Positions 7,217 to 13,959 of a stretch of 15,660 bases of DNA are shown piece after piece. Both the position numbers and the translations under genes were made by a program. Below the pieces are notes generated by a model. That model was not told the origin of the DNA and searched no databases. It saw only the letters and a program-made list of their open reading frames with translations. Position 1 is the stretch's first letter. Each line of letters begins with the position of its first letter. Origin of the DNA: Ktedonobacter racemifer (GTDB taxonomy: Bacteria > Chloroflexota > DTOL01 > JACQYG01); the NCBI GenBank assembly GCA_020723545.1, contig DYIS01000023.1, forward strand, positions 1 through 15,660. The letters run 5' to 3'.

Positions 7217-8266
7217 ATGTCTCGGATCAAGGTAGGAGTCCTTGGGGCCACTGGGATGGTGGGACAGCGGTTCGTGCAGCTCTTAGCCGCCCATCCATGG
7301 TTCGAGCTTGTAGCCTTGGCTGCCTCCGACCGTTCCGTGGGGCAATCCTACGGTGATGCTTGCCGCTGGATTTTGGACACGCCCATGCCAGAATCGGTAC
7401 GTGGCATGGTGATACAGCCTTGCCAGCCAGCATTGGAGTGCCGCCTGGTGTTCTCTGCCTTGCCGGCCGATATCGCCGGCTCCGTGGAAGAGGCCTTTGC
7501 TCTGACTGGCTATGTCGTGTCCAGCAACGCCAGCAGTCACCGGTGTGCTCCGGATGTGCCGTTGATGGTCCCAGAGGTTAATCCTGATCATCTAGGCCTG
7601 TTACCCCTTCAACGCCAGCGGCGTGGCTGGCCGGGGCTGCTGGTGACCAATCCCAACTGCTCCACCACCCATCTGGTGCTGGCCCTTAAACCCCTCTGGG
7701 AGGCCTTTGGTCTCCGTCGCGTGTTCGTAACCACCATGCAAGCGGTATCCGGAGCAGGATATCCCGGCGTGCCATCTCTGGATATCCTGGATAACATCTT
7801 GCCGTACATCGCTGGGGAAGAGGAGAAAGTGGAATGGGAGCCACGCAAACTCTTGGGCCGCTTTGATGGCGAAGGTGTAGAGCTAGCTGATCTCCAGCTA
7901 AGCGCCCATTGCAACCGGGTAGCGGTGACTGACAGCCATGTGGAATGTATCTCCCTGGAACTGGCACGGCCGGCTTCTCTGGACCAGGTGCGAGACGCTT
8001 TGGTCTCCTTCCGGGCCTTGCCCCAGGAGTTAGGCCTGCCCAGCGCGCCCCCTCGACCGGTACTGGTGCGCCGGGAGCCTGACCGCCCGCAGCCCCGGCG
8101 CGACCGTATGGCCGGCGGGGGAATGGCCACGGTGGTCGGCCGCTTGCGTCCGTGTCCACTGATGGGCTATAAGCTCATCGTACTGGGACACAACACGGTG
8201 CGAGGGGCGGCTGGGGGAGCCATACTCAACGCCGAACTTCTCTCGGCTCAGGGCTATCTGGACTGA
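7217..8266 (+). CDS. asd: Aspartate-semialdehyde dehydrogenase, archaeal-type
   Basis: This enzyme reduces aspartyl phosphate to aspartate semialdehyde, the branch point to lysine, threonine and methionine. The NADP-binding motif is G10-A-T-G13-M-V-G16. The catalytic cysteine is C148 in T-N-P-N-C-S-T-T, and H231 in S-A-H-C-N-R-V is the likely acid/base histidine. The segment around 'MQAVSGAGYPG' and the region containing 'GEEEKVEWE' match the archaeal and fungal branch rather than the E. coli branch. ATG 7217 is chosen because it follows GGGGAGAAAGG (7196-7206) and begins directly with the Rossmann strand; an in-frame upstream ATG at 7115 would add 34 unsupported residues. The gene is first in the threonine operon, with lysC 25 bases downstream. 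Confidence 0.92.
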   Translation: MSRIKVGVLGATGMVGQRFVQLLAAHPWFELVALAASDRSVGQSYGDACRWILDTPMPESVRGMVIQPCQPALECRLVFSALPADIAGSVEEAFALTGYVVSSNASSHRCAPDVPLMVPEVNPDHLGLLPLQRQRRGWPGLLVTNPNCSTTHLVLALKPLWEAFGLRRVFVTTMQAVSGAGYPGVPSLDILDNILPYIAGEEEKVEWEPRKLLGRFDGEGVELADLQLSAHCNRVAVTDSHVECISLELARPASLDQVRDALVSFRALPQELGLPSAPPRPVLVRREPDRPQPRRDRMAGGGMATVVGRLRPCPLMGYKLIVLGHNTVRGAAGGAILNAELLSAQGYLD

Positions 8267-8291
8267 TGGAGGGGTAAACACACCCTGCGCT

Positions 8292-9746
8292 ATGATTGTG
8301 ATGAAATTTGGCGGCACCTCTGTGGGAAATGCCACTATGATCCACCAGGCAGTAACCCTGGTGCGGCAGACGGTGCAGGCTGGCGAGCCCGTGGTGGTGG
8401 TTGTGTCGGCCATGAACGGTGTGACCGACGCTCTCTTGAAGGCGGCCACCGTGGCCGCTCGTCGCGACCTGGACCTCTGTTGGCGCATCCACCGGGCCAT
8501 CCAGGCCCGCCATGGACGCGCGGCGCGGGCGTTGCTCCCCGATAGCCCGGGTCGCCACACTCTGCAACGGGGGCTAGCCGCCCTCCTGCGGGATTTCCGA
8601 CGCCTTTGCGAGAGCATTGCCCTCCTGGGGGAATGCACCCCGCGAGGGCTGGATGCGGTGTCCTCCCTGGGAGAGCGATTAATGGTGCGCCTCTTCGCCG
8701 CAGCCCTGGAGGTGGGCGGCGTGCCCGCCCGGCCGGTAGAGGCCAGCGCCTTCCTGGTCACCGATGACCGCTACGGCGAGGCCACTCCTCTCTTAGAGGA
8801 GACCAGAACCCGGTCCCGGGCCCTGCTGGGGCCTCTCCTGGCGGAAGGGATAACGCCCGTGGTCACCGGGTTCATCGGCATAACCGGAGATGGTGTCATC
8901 ACTACCCTGGGTAGAGGCGGCAGCGACTACTCCGCGGCCATCCTAGGGCGTTGCCTGGGGTGCCGGGAGGTTTGGATCTGCACCGATGTGGATGGCGTCT
9001 TAACCGCCGATCCGCGCCTGGTGCCAGAAGCCGACACTATCCCGGAGCTGTCCTACGCCGAGGCGGCGGAACTCTCCTACTTTGGAGCCAAGGTGCTCCA
9101 CCCCAAGACCATCCTGCCAGCACTGGAGGCGGGCATCCCCTTGCGCGTGGTCAATACCTTCCACCCGGAAGACCCAGGGACCCTCGTCGTTGCCCAGGAG
9201 CGGCCTACGCCGAGCACGGTTAAGGGGATCACGGCTATCCGGGGCCTCAGCCTGGTCACCGTGGAAGGTCGAGGGATGTTAGGGGTGCCGGGCATCGCCG
9301 CCAGGGTCTTCGCTGCGGTGGCCCAGGAACGGATCAGCGTGCTGATGATCTCCCAGGGTTCTTCTGAGCAGAGCATCTGCTTCGTCATCCCCCAGCCCGT
9401 GGCCGAGCGGGCTCAAATAGCACTGGAGGCCCAGTTCGAGCAGGAGCTGGCCCGGCGGGCCATTGATCGGGTGACAATCCAATCGCCGGTGGCTATCGTC
9501 GCCGTGGTAGGGGCGGGGATGCGAAGGACACCGGGCATCGCCGCCAGGGTCTTCGGTGCCCTGGGAGCTAATGGCATCAATGTCATCTGTATCGCTCAGG
9601 GCTCCTCGGAGTGCAACGTTTCCCTGGTGGTAGACGAGCCAGAAATGCCTGCTGCGGTGCGGCACATCCACCGTGCCTTCGGGCTCGGCCGGACCGCCAG
9701 CCCCACTGCCTTCACCAGTAAAGAACACCCGTCAACGGGGGACTGA
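8292..9746 (+). CDS. lysC: Aspartate kinase
   Basis: This 484-residue enzyme phosphorylates aspartate, the first committed step of the pathway. The kinase domain (about 1-300) opens with K-F-G-G-T-S-V-G at residues 5-12. It includes the long helical insert typical of the longer aspartate kinases (E. coli LysC/ThrA and archaeal type). Two ACT domains follow at about 318-385 and 398-465, the usual site of feedback inhibition. Its place in a threonine operon suggests threonine as effector, but this is inference. GGAGGGG (8268-8274) lies 17 bases before ATG 8292, which is somewhat far; an ATG at 8301 also exists but would remove part of the first strand. Confidence 0.93.
   Translation: MIVMKFGGTSVGNATMIHQAVTLVRQTVQAGEPVVVVVSAMNGVTDALLKAATVAARRDLDLCWRIHRAIQARHGRAARALLPDSPGRHTLQRGLAALLRDFRRLCESIALLGECTPRGLDAVSSLGERLMVRLFAAALEVGGVPARPVEASAFLVTDDRYGEATPLLEETRTRSRALLGPLLAEGITPVVTGFIGITGDGVITTLGRGGSDYSAAILGRCLGCREVWICTDVDGVLTADPRLVPEADTIPELSYAEAAELSYFGAKVLHPKTILPALEAGIPLRVVNTFHPEDPGTLVVAQERPTPSTVKGITAIRGLSLVTVEGRGMLGVPGIAARVFAAVAQERISVLMISQGSSEQSICFVIPQPVAERAQIALEAQFEQELARRAIDRVTIQSPVAIVAVVGAGMRRTPGIAARVFGALGANGINVICIAQGSSECNVSLVVDEPEMPAAVRHIHRAFGLGRTASPTAFTSKEHPSTGD
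9288..9555. repeat. 25-base identical direct repeat joining the two ACT domains of lysC
   Basis: Bases 9288-9312 and 9531-9555 are identical over 25 positions, in the same reading frame and 243 bases (81 codons) apart. Both encode P-G-I-A-A-R-V-F, the ligand-binding turn of each ACT domain. The protein-level repeat is expected for this family; the nucleotide identity is higher than old duplication would leave. Confidence 0.85.
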
Positions 9747-9780
9747 GGGGATCAAGAACACCTGCGGCGCGAGGGTAGCG

Positions 9781-11073
9781 ATGTCGGATGCGGTGCAGAT
9801 CGGGCTACTAGGCCTGGGGGTGGTGGGGGGCCAGGTGCATCGCCTCCTCACCGAGAAGGCGATGGTCATTGCCCAGCGGGGTGGCCGCGCCGTCACCGTG
9901 CGGCGGATACTGGTGCGGGATGCTGCCAAGCCCCGGGCGACGGGCGTGGAGCGGTCACTCATTACCACCGATGCCAGGGACATCCTGGACGACCCGGCCG
10001 TCGATGTGGTCATCGAACTCATCGGGGGGGAGCGACCGGCGGCAGATTACATACGACAGGCCCTCCAGGCCGGCAAGCACGTCATCACCGCCAACAAGGA
10101 GGTCATGGCCAAACAGGGTCCTCTGCTCCTGGCCTTGGCCCGGGAGCAGGGAGTGGGCCTTTACTATGAGGCCAGTGTGGGCGGGGGTATCCCCCTCATC
10201 GCCCCCTTTCGGCGCGACTTGGTGGCTAATCGGATCAGGTCCATCCGGGCGATCCTCAACGGTACCACCAACTACATCCTCACGCGTATGGCTAACGGGG
10301 GCGCGGAATTGGGCACCGCCTTGGCTGAGGCCCAGGCCGCCGGCTATGCCGAGGCTGACCCCACCAAGGATCTGGACGGCATGGATGCCGCCTGTAAACT
10401 GGCGATCCTGGCTACTCTGGCCTACCATGCTCCGGTTACCTTAGACGTTGTGTATACCGAGGGAATCCGCGGCCTGGCCGCCAGGGACTTCCGCTATGCT
10501 CAAGAGATGGGATATGCCATCAAACTGTTGGCTATCGCTCAGGAGCAGGATGGAACCATCGAGGCTCGGGTGCACCCAGCCTTCTTGCCCGCTCACACCC
10601 TCCTGGCCCAAGTACATGGGGTGTACAACGCGGTGGTGGTGGAAGGGGATCTGACCGGCCCGGTCCTGTTTTACGGGCAGGGGGCTGGGGCCGCCCCCAC
10701 CGCCAGCGCCGTGGTGGCCGACCTGATCGGGTTTCTAAAGAACATGAACCAGGAGGGTTACCGCGATCCGGGCTTTTTGGACGAGGGAACTGTATCTATT
10801 CGTCCCATGAGCAAGGTACATGCCCGCTATTACCTGCGGATGCCAGTGGAGGACCGCCCAGGCATCCTTGCGGAGATCGCTCGCATCCTGAGCGATGGGC
10901 AGATCAGCATTTCTTCTCTCTTCCAGAGGCACATAGACCAAACCGCCAGGACCGCTGACGTCGTCCTCATGACCCAGCGCACCCAGGAGGAGGCCATGCA
11001 ACGGGCCCGGGCAGAGTTATCCACACTGGCAGTGGGGCGAGAGAGCCCAGGCCTTATTCGGGTAGAGGAATAG
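9781..11073 (+). CDS. hom: Homoserine dehydrogenase with C-terminal ACT domain
   Basis: This 430-residue enzyme reduces aspartate semialdehyde to homoserine. The nucleotide-binding motif is G11-L-G13-V-V-G16. The catalytic region includes G-T-T-N-Y-I-L-T-R near 161-169 and D202-A-A-C-K206, the Asp and Lys pair expected at the active site. An ACT domain at about 348-420 ('MPVEDRPGILAEIARILS') indicates allosteric control, commonly by threonine. ATG 9781 follows GAGGG (9771-9775) and leaves a 34-base gap after lysC. An earlier in-frame start at 9673 would overlap lysC and is not supported by homology. Confidence 0.93.
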   Translation: MSDAVQIGLLGLGVVGGQVHRLLTEKAMVIAQRGGRAVTVRRILVRDAAKPRATGVERSLITTDARDILDDPAVDVVIELIGGERPAADYIRQALQAGKHVITANKEVMAKQGPLLLALAREQGVGLYYEASVGGGIPLIAPFRRDLVANRIRSIRAILNGTTNYILTRMANGGAELGTALAEAQAAGYAEADPTKDLDGMDAACKLAILATLAYHAPVTLDVVYTEGIRGLAARDFRYAQEMGYAIKLLAIAQEQDGTIEARVHPAFLPAHTLLAQVHGVYNAVVVEGDLTGPVLFYGQGAGAAPTASAVVADLIGFLKNMNQEGYRDPGFLDEGTVSIRPMSKVHARYYLRMPVEDRPGILAEIARILSDGQISISSLFQRHIDQTARTADVVLMTQRTQEEAMQRARAELSTLAVGRESPGLIRVEE

Positions 11074-11146
11074 AAAGGAACCAAGAGGAAACCAAGTGGA
11101 AAGGCCGTCTTCCCATTTTCCTGCTTCCTGTTGGAGATTGGTGCCT

Positions 11147-12196
11147 ATGAAGACAGGTATCCTGGCCCGCTACCGCGAGCATCTTCCCGTCACCGACAGC
11201 ACTCCGCCTCTTTCGCTCGGCGAGGGCGGCACGCCACTGGTGCGAGCAGAGCGACTGAGCGCCGTGATTGGGGCTGAGGTCTGGCTGAAGCTCGAGGGCT
11301 GCAACCCGACGGGCTCCTTCAAGGACCGGGGGATGGTAGTGGCGGTGGCCAAGGCGATGGAGGCCGGGTCCCGGGCAGTCATCTGCGCCTCCACCGGGAA
11401 TACCGCGGCCTCGGCCGCGGCCTACGCGGCGAAGGCAGGCCTCATGGCCATCGTCGTCGTCCCTGCCGGGAACATCGCTCCAGGGAAGTTGGCCCAGGCC
11501 ATCATCCATGGGGCCCGGGTGCTGGCCCTGCAGGGGAATTTCGACCAGGCTCTGGCCGTGGTTCAGGAGCTTGTAGCCCGGCACGCGGTGGCCCCGGTTA
11601 ACTCGGTGAACCCTGACCGCATCCAGGGACAGAAGACGGCGGCTTTCGAAGTCTGCGACCTCCTGGGAGAGGCTCCTGACATCCTCGCCATCCCAGTGGG
11701 GAATGCGGGGAACATCACTGCCTACTGGCGAGGCTTCCAGCAGTACCATGCCGCCGGCCAGATCCGCAGGCTCCCTCAGATGTGGGGTTTCCAGGCAGCG
11801 GGGGCAGCCCCCATCGTCCAGGGAAAACCGGTGGCGGAGCCTCAGACGGTAGCCACGGCCATCTGCATCGGGAATCCGGCTAGCTGGCACGGGGCCGTGG
11901 CTGCCCGGGATGAGTCGGGCGGCATCATCGAGGCGGTGAGCGACGAGGAGATCCTGTCCGCTCAGAGCTTCTTGGCCCGGGCCGAGGGGGTCTTCTGCGA
12001 GCTGGCCTCGGCCGCCTCAGTAGCGGGCATACGGAAGCTGGCCCGAGAGGGGCGGGTTCCGCCAGGGGTACGTATCGTTTGCATCCTCACCGGGAGCGGT
12101 TTGAAGGATCCGGCGAGCGCGGTGGCGGGGGTCACGCCACCCCAGGCCGTCCCCGCGGAACTGGAGCGCGTGGAGAGGGAGTTAGGGTGGAGTTAG
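11147..12196 (+). CDS. thrC: Threonine synthase
   Basis: This 349-residue fold-type II PLP enzyme converts O-phosphohomoserine to threonine. The PLP lysine is K59 in N-P-T-G-S-F-K-D-R-G, and the phosphate-binding loop is G-N-A-G-N-I-T. The sequence closely follows the short Bacillus-type ThrC, including the start 'MKTGILARYREHLPVTD'. This decides for ATG 11147 with GGAG (11133-11136) over a GTG at 11096 that also has a weak upstream AGAGG. It shares the operon with its substrate-producing kinase, whose start overlaps its stop. Confidence 0.93.
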   Translation: MKTGILARYREHLPVTDSTPPLSLGEGGTPLVRAERLSAVIGAEVWLKLEGCNPTGSFKDRGMVVAVAKAMEAGSRAVICASTGNTAASAAAYAAKAGLMAIVVVPAGNIAPGKLAQAIIHGARVLALQGNFDQALAVVQELVARHAVAPVNSVNPDRIQGQKTAAFEVCDLLGEAPDILAIPVGNAGNITAYWRGFQQYHAAGQIRRLPQMWGFQAAGAAPIVQGKPVAEPQTVATAICIGNPASWHGAVAARDESGGIIEAVSDEEILSAQSFLARAEGVFCELASAASVAGIRKLAREGRVPPGVRIVCILTGSGLKDPASAVAGVTPPQAVPAELERVERELGWS

Positions 12197-13143
12197 GGAG
12201 AGCAACTATTTCCGACTCAAAAGTTATCGTGCGCGTCCCTGCCACTGCTGCCAACCTGGGACCGGGGTTCGATTGTTTGGGAATGGCATTGGGGCTGTAC
12301 AATGTCGTCACCGCCGAGGCCACCCCGTCCCGGCTCACGGCGCGCATTATCGGTGAGGGGGAGGATGCATTGCCCCGAGGGGCGGAGAACCAGGTCCTCC
12401 GGGCCATGCGGGCCGTCTTTCGCCGGGTTGGAAGGCGGCTAACCGGCCTGAGCCTGGAACTCCAGAATGTCATCCCCGTCGCCCGAGGCCCTGGCTCCAG
12501 CGCCGCGGCCACGGTGGCCGGGCTGGTGGCAGCTAACTCCCTCTGCGGCGAGGCCCTTTCCCGTGACCAGATCCTGGCCCTGGCCATACAACTGGAAGGG
12601 CATCCCGACAACGTGGCTCCGGCCTTTTTAGGCGGCATGGTGGTCGTCGTCCAGGAGACGGGGCGGGCAATATATGCCCACGTGCCGGTCCCAGCAGGCC
12701 TCAAAGCCGCCCTCTTTGTCCCTGACTTCGCCATGCTCACGAAAGAGGCAAGACGGGTGCTCCCGCGCCGGGTGGAGCGGGCTGATGCCGTCTACAATAT
12801 CGGCCGAGCAGCGCTCCTGGTGGCCGCCCTGACTCAAGGCCGACTGGAGTTGCTGGACGTAGCGACACGAGATCGACTCCACCAGCCCTACCGGGAAGCC
12901 CTCTTCCCGGCAATGCCACGGCTCTTTGGGGCAGCGCGGGAGGCGGGCGCCCTGGGGGTCTTCCTGAGCGGGGCGGGGTCAACCGTCCTGGCCCTTTGCC
13001 AGGAAAATGCCGAGGGAGTCACACAGGCCATGGCCACCGCAGCGCGGGAAGCCGGGATCGGAGGTCGGTTTCTAGTCATCCCACTGAGCCCCCAGGGGAC
13101 CGAGTCCACCCTGGTCCGGTCCAATACGACCGGACCGGCCTGA
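12187..13143 (+). CDS. thrB: Homoserine kinase
   Basis: This 318-residue GHMP-family kinase phosphorylates homoserine to O-phosphohomoserine. It has the N-terminal 'VPATAANLGPGFDCLG' and the ATP loop P97-V-A-R-G-P-G-S-S-A-A107. The start is taken as GTG 12187, supported by AGAGGGAG (12174-12181). It overlaps the end of thrC by 10 bases; upstream codons in this frame are shadow sequence of thrC. Its product serves thrC here and probably the diverged threonine-synthase paralogue at 13960. No intrinsic terminator is evident in the 139 bases that follow. Confidence 0.92.
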   Translation: MELGRATISDSKVIVRVPATAANLGPGFDCLGMALGLYNVVTAEATPSRLTARIIGEGEDALPRGAENQVLRAMRAVFRRVGRRLTGLSLELQNVIPVARGPGSSAAATVAGLVAANSLCGEALSRDQILALAIQLEGHPDNVAPAFLGGMVVVVQETGRAIYAHVPVPAGLKAALFVPDFAMLTKEARRVLPRRVERADAVYNIGRAALLVAALTQGRLELLDVATRDRLHQPYREALFPAMPRLFGAAREAGALGVFLSGAGSTVLALCQENAEGVTQAMATAAREAGIGGRFLVIPLSPQGTESTLVRSNTTGPA

Positions 13144-13282
13144 AAAGTTACACACCTGGGTGATCGAAACGACCAAAATCCACGTTTAGGGATAACTGCT
13201 GCCCGTGAGAGGGGCAAAGAACTGGAATGATGTGGACATGGCAACCGGGGTTCCAAAGATCATTCAGTTTGGCGCTAAACCC

Positions 13283-13311
13283 TTGACAAATCCCGCCATT
13301 TGTGTTAAATA
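13283..13311 (+). promoter_or_regulatory. Promoter of the SAM/T-box-controlled operon
   Basis: TTGACA (13283-13288) and TAAATA (13306-13311) are exactly 17 bases apart. Transcription should start near 13318, just before the SAM-I riboswitch. The 139 bases between thrB and this promoter hold no gene. Confidence 0.85.
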
Positions 13312-13330
13312 ATTCCCAATCTGGATTGGC

Positions 13331-13487
13331 TTTCCTGCTCTTACAAAGAGGTGGAGGAGCAGGGCCGATGAGACCTGGCAATCAGGCCAGTGGTCAGCGA
13401 TCAGTAGGGAACCTCTGATCGCTGACCACCGATGACGGACTATGGTGTCTACTCTGGCAGGCGTATGCTTGCGAGAGAAGAAGGAAA
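13331..13487 (+). promoter_or_regulatory. SAM-I (S-box) riboswitch
   Basis: The conserved S-box core is readable: CTTACAAAGAGGTGGAGG (13340-13357), then GGGCCGATGAGACCTGGCAA (13362-13381), then GGTGTCTACTCTGGCAG (13444-13460). P1 pairs TTTCCTGCTCTT (13331-13342) with bases 13475-13487. P4 is GCAGGC (13457-13462) with GCTTGC (13467-13472). P3 is extended by a 15-bp perfect hairpin (13390-13404 with 13415-13429). The 3' strand of P1, GAAGAAGG (13477-13484), can instead pair with CCTCTTC (13511-13517), the 5' strand of the terminator. This is the standard S-box switch: SAM binding stabilises P1 and frees the terminator, turning transcription off when SAM is plentiful. Confidence 0.9.
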
Positions 13488-13508
13488 AACAGCGCTGTTA
13501 TCCTGGCA

Positions 13509-13537
13509 AACCTCTTCCATGACCGAAGGGGTTTTTT
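13509..13537 (+). terminator. Intrinsic terminator of the SAM-I riboswitch
   Basis: AACCTCTTC (13509-13517) pairs with GAAGGGGTT (13525-13533) over 9 bp with one wobble, followed by T residues to 13537. Its 5' strand can be captured by the released 3' strand of riboswitch P1 when SAM is low. Confidence 0.85.
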
Positions 13538-13560
13538 GTTACCCGAAAAGCACATCTTCA

Positions 13561-13938
13561 AAGGTTACGACGGGAAGAGTAAGTGGGCCAAAGTACCGGC
13601 CACAGAGAGCCGCAGTAGCTGGGAAGCGGTGCTGGGAAGGCCTACCGAAGATGATCCCCGAACCGCCCGCTGAAATGGGTTGGCTTCTTCTGGAGAAGAG
13701 ACCGACTGCAGAGTAGGTGGGGCCGGAAGCCTTGCCTAAAGGCTATACAGCCACCGTTATCGCAGGCTGGAGTATCGGAATTCAGTGATCGGTGCTGCTC
13801 AGTGGTCACTGTCTTCCCGTACTTACCGAGGTCGCCGTCGTGAGGCGGCGACGAAGCGGGGTGGTACCGCGAGGTCAACGCCTCTCGTCCCTGCCCGTGT
13901 CGAGGACTTCGACGCGGCTTTGGACGGGGGCGTTTTTT
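13561..13938 (+). promoter_or_regulatory. T-box riboswitch with methionine specifier AUG
   Basis: The T-box sequence GGGGTGGTACCGCG (13858-13871) is nearly canonical. Its UGGU (13862-13865) would pair with a tRNA end ACCA, fitting a discriminator A as in tRNA-Met. Stem I folds well: GGTT (13563-13566) with AACC (13661-13664); GGGA (13572-13575) with TCCC (13655-13658); GTGGGCC (13583-13589) with GGCCTAC (13639-13645); CCGGC (13596-13600) with GCTGG (13631-13635); and CCGC with GCGG around a GCTG loop. The specifier loop reads CGAAG-ATG-A, aligning with CGAAA-GGC-A of the well-known glyQS T-box, so the specifier is ATG at 13651-13653. GAGTAGG (13711-13717) and CCGTTATCG (13754-13762) are further typical elements. 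Stem III is GTCGCCG (13831-13837) with CGGCGAC (13846-13852). Uncharged tRNA-Met should favour antitermination. Confidence 0.88.
13877..13938 (+). terminator. Intrinsic terminator of the T-box
   Basis: AACGCCTCTCGTCC (13877-13890) pairs with GGACGGGGGCGTT (13922-13934) with one bulged C, followed by six T residues (13933-13938). Inside the loop is a second perfect 9-bp hairpin, CCGTGTCGA with TCGACGCGG (13895-13917). It ends 21 bases before the start codon of the downstream gene. Confidence 0.88.
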
Positions 13939-13959
13939 ATTCGGAGGAGGGGTGAGGGA

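Noticed and set aside
6916..7356. Open frame of 146 codons spanning the asd leader and the start of asd
   Set aside because: Its start overlaps the promoter -10 region, it crosses the intrinsic terminator, and its second half is a shadow of asd in another frame.
13644..13664. ACC triplets (13644-13646 and 13662-13664) as a threonine specifier in the T-box
   Set aside because: The first overlaps the upper helix with GTGGGCC and the second overlaps the basal helix with GGTT. Only ATG 13651-13653 falls in the specifier position of the loop.
13432..13716. Open frame of 94 codons on the plus strand upstream of the threonine-synthase paralogue
   Set aside because: It lies across the SAM riboswitch P4, its terminator and Stem I of the T-box, has no good ribosome binding site, and encodes no recognisable protein.
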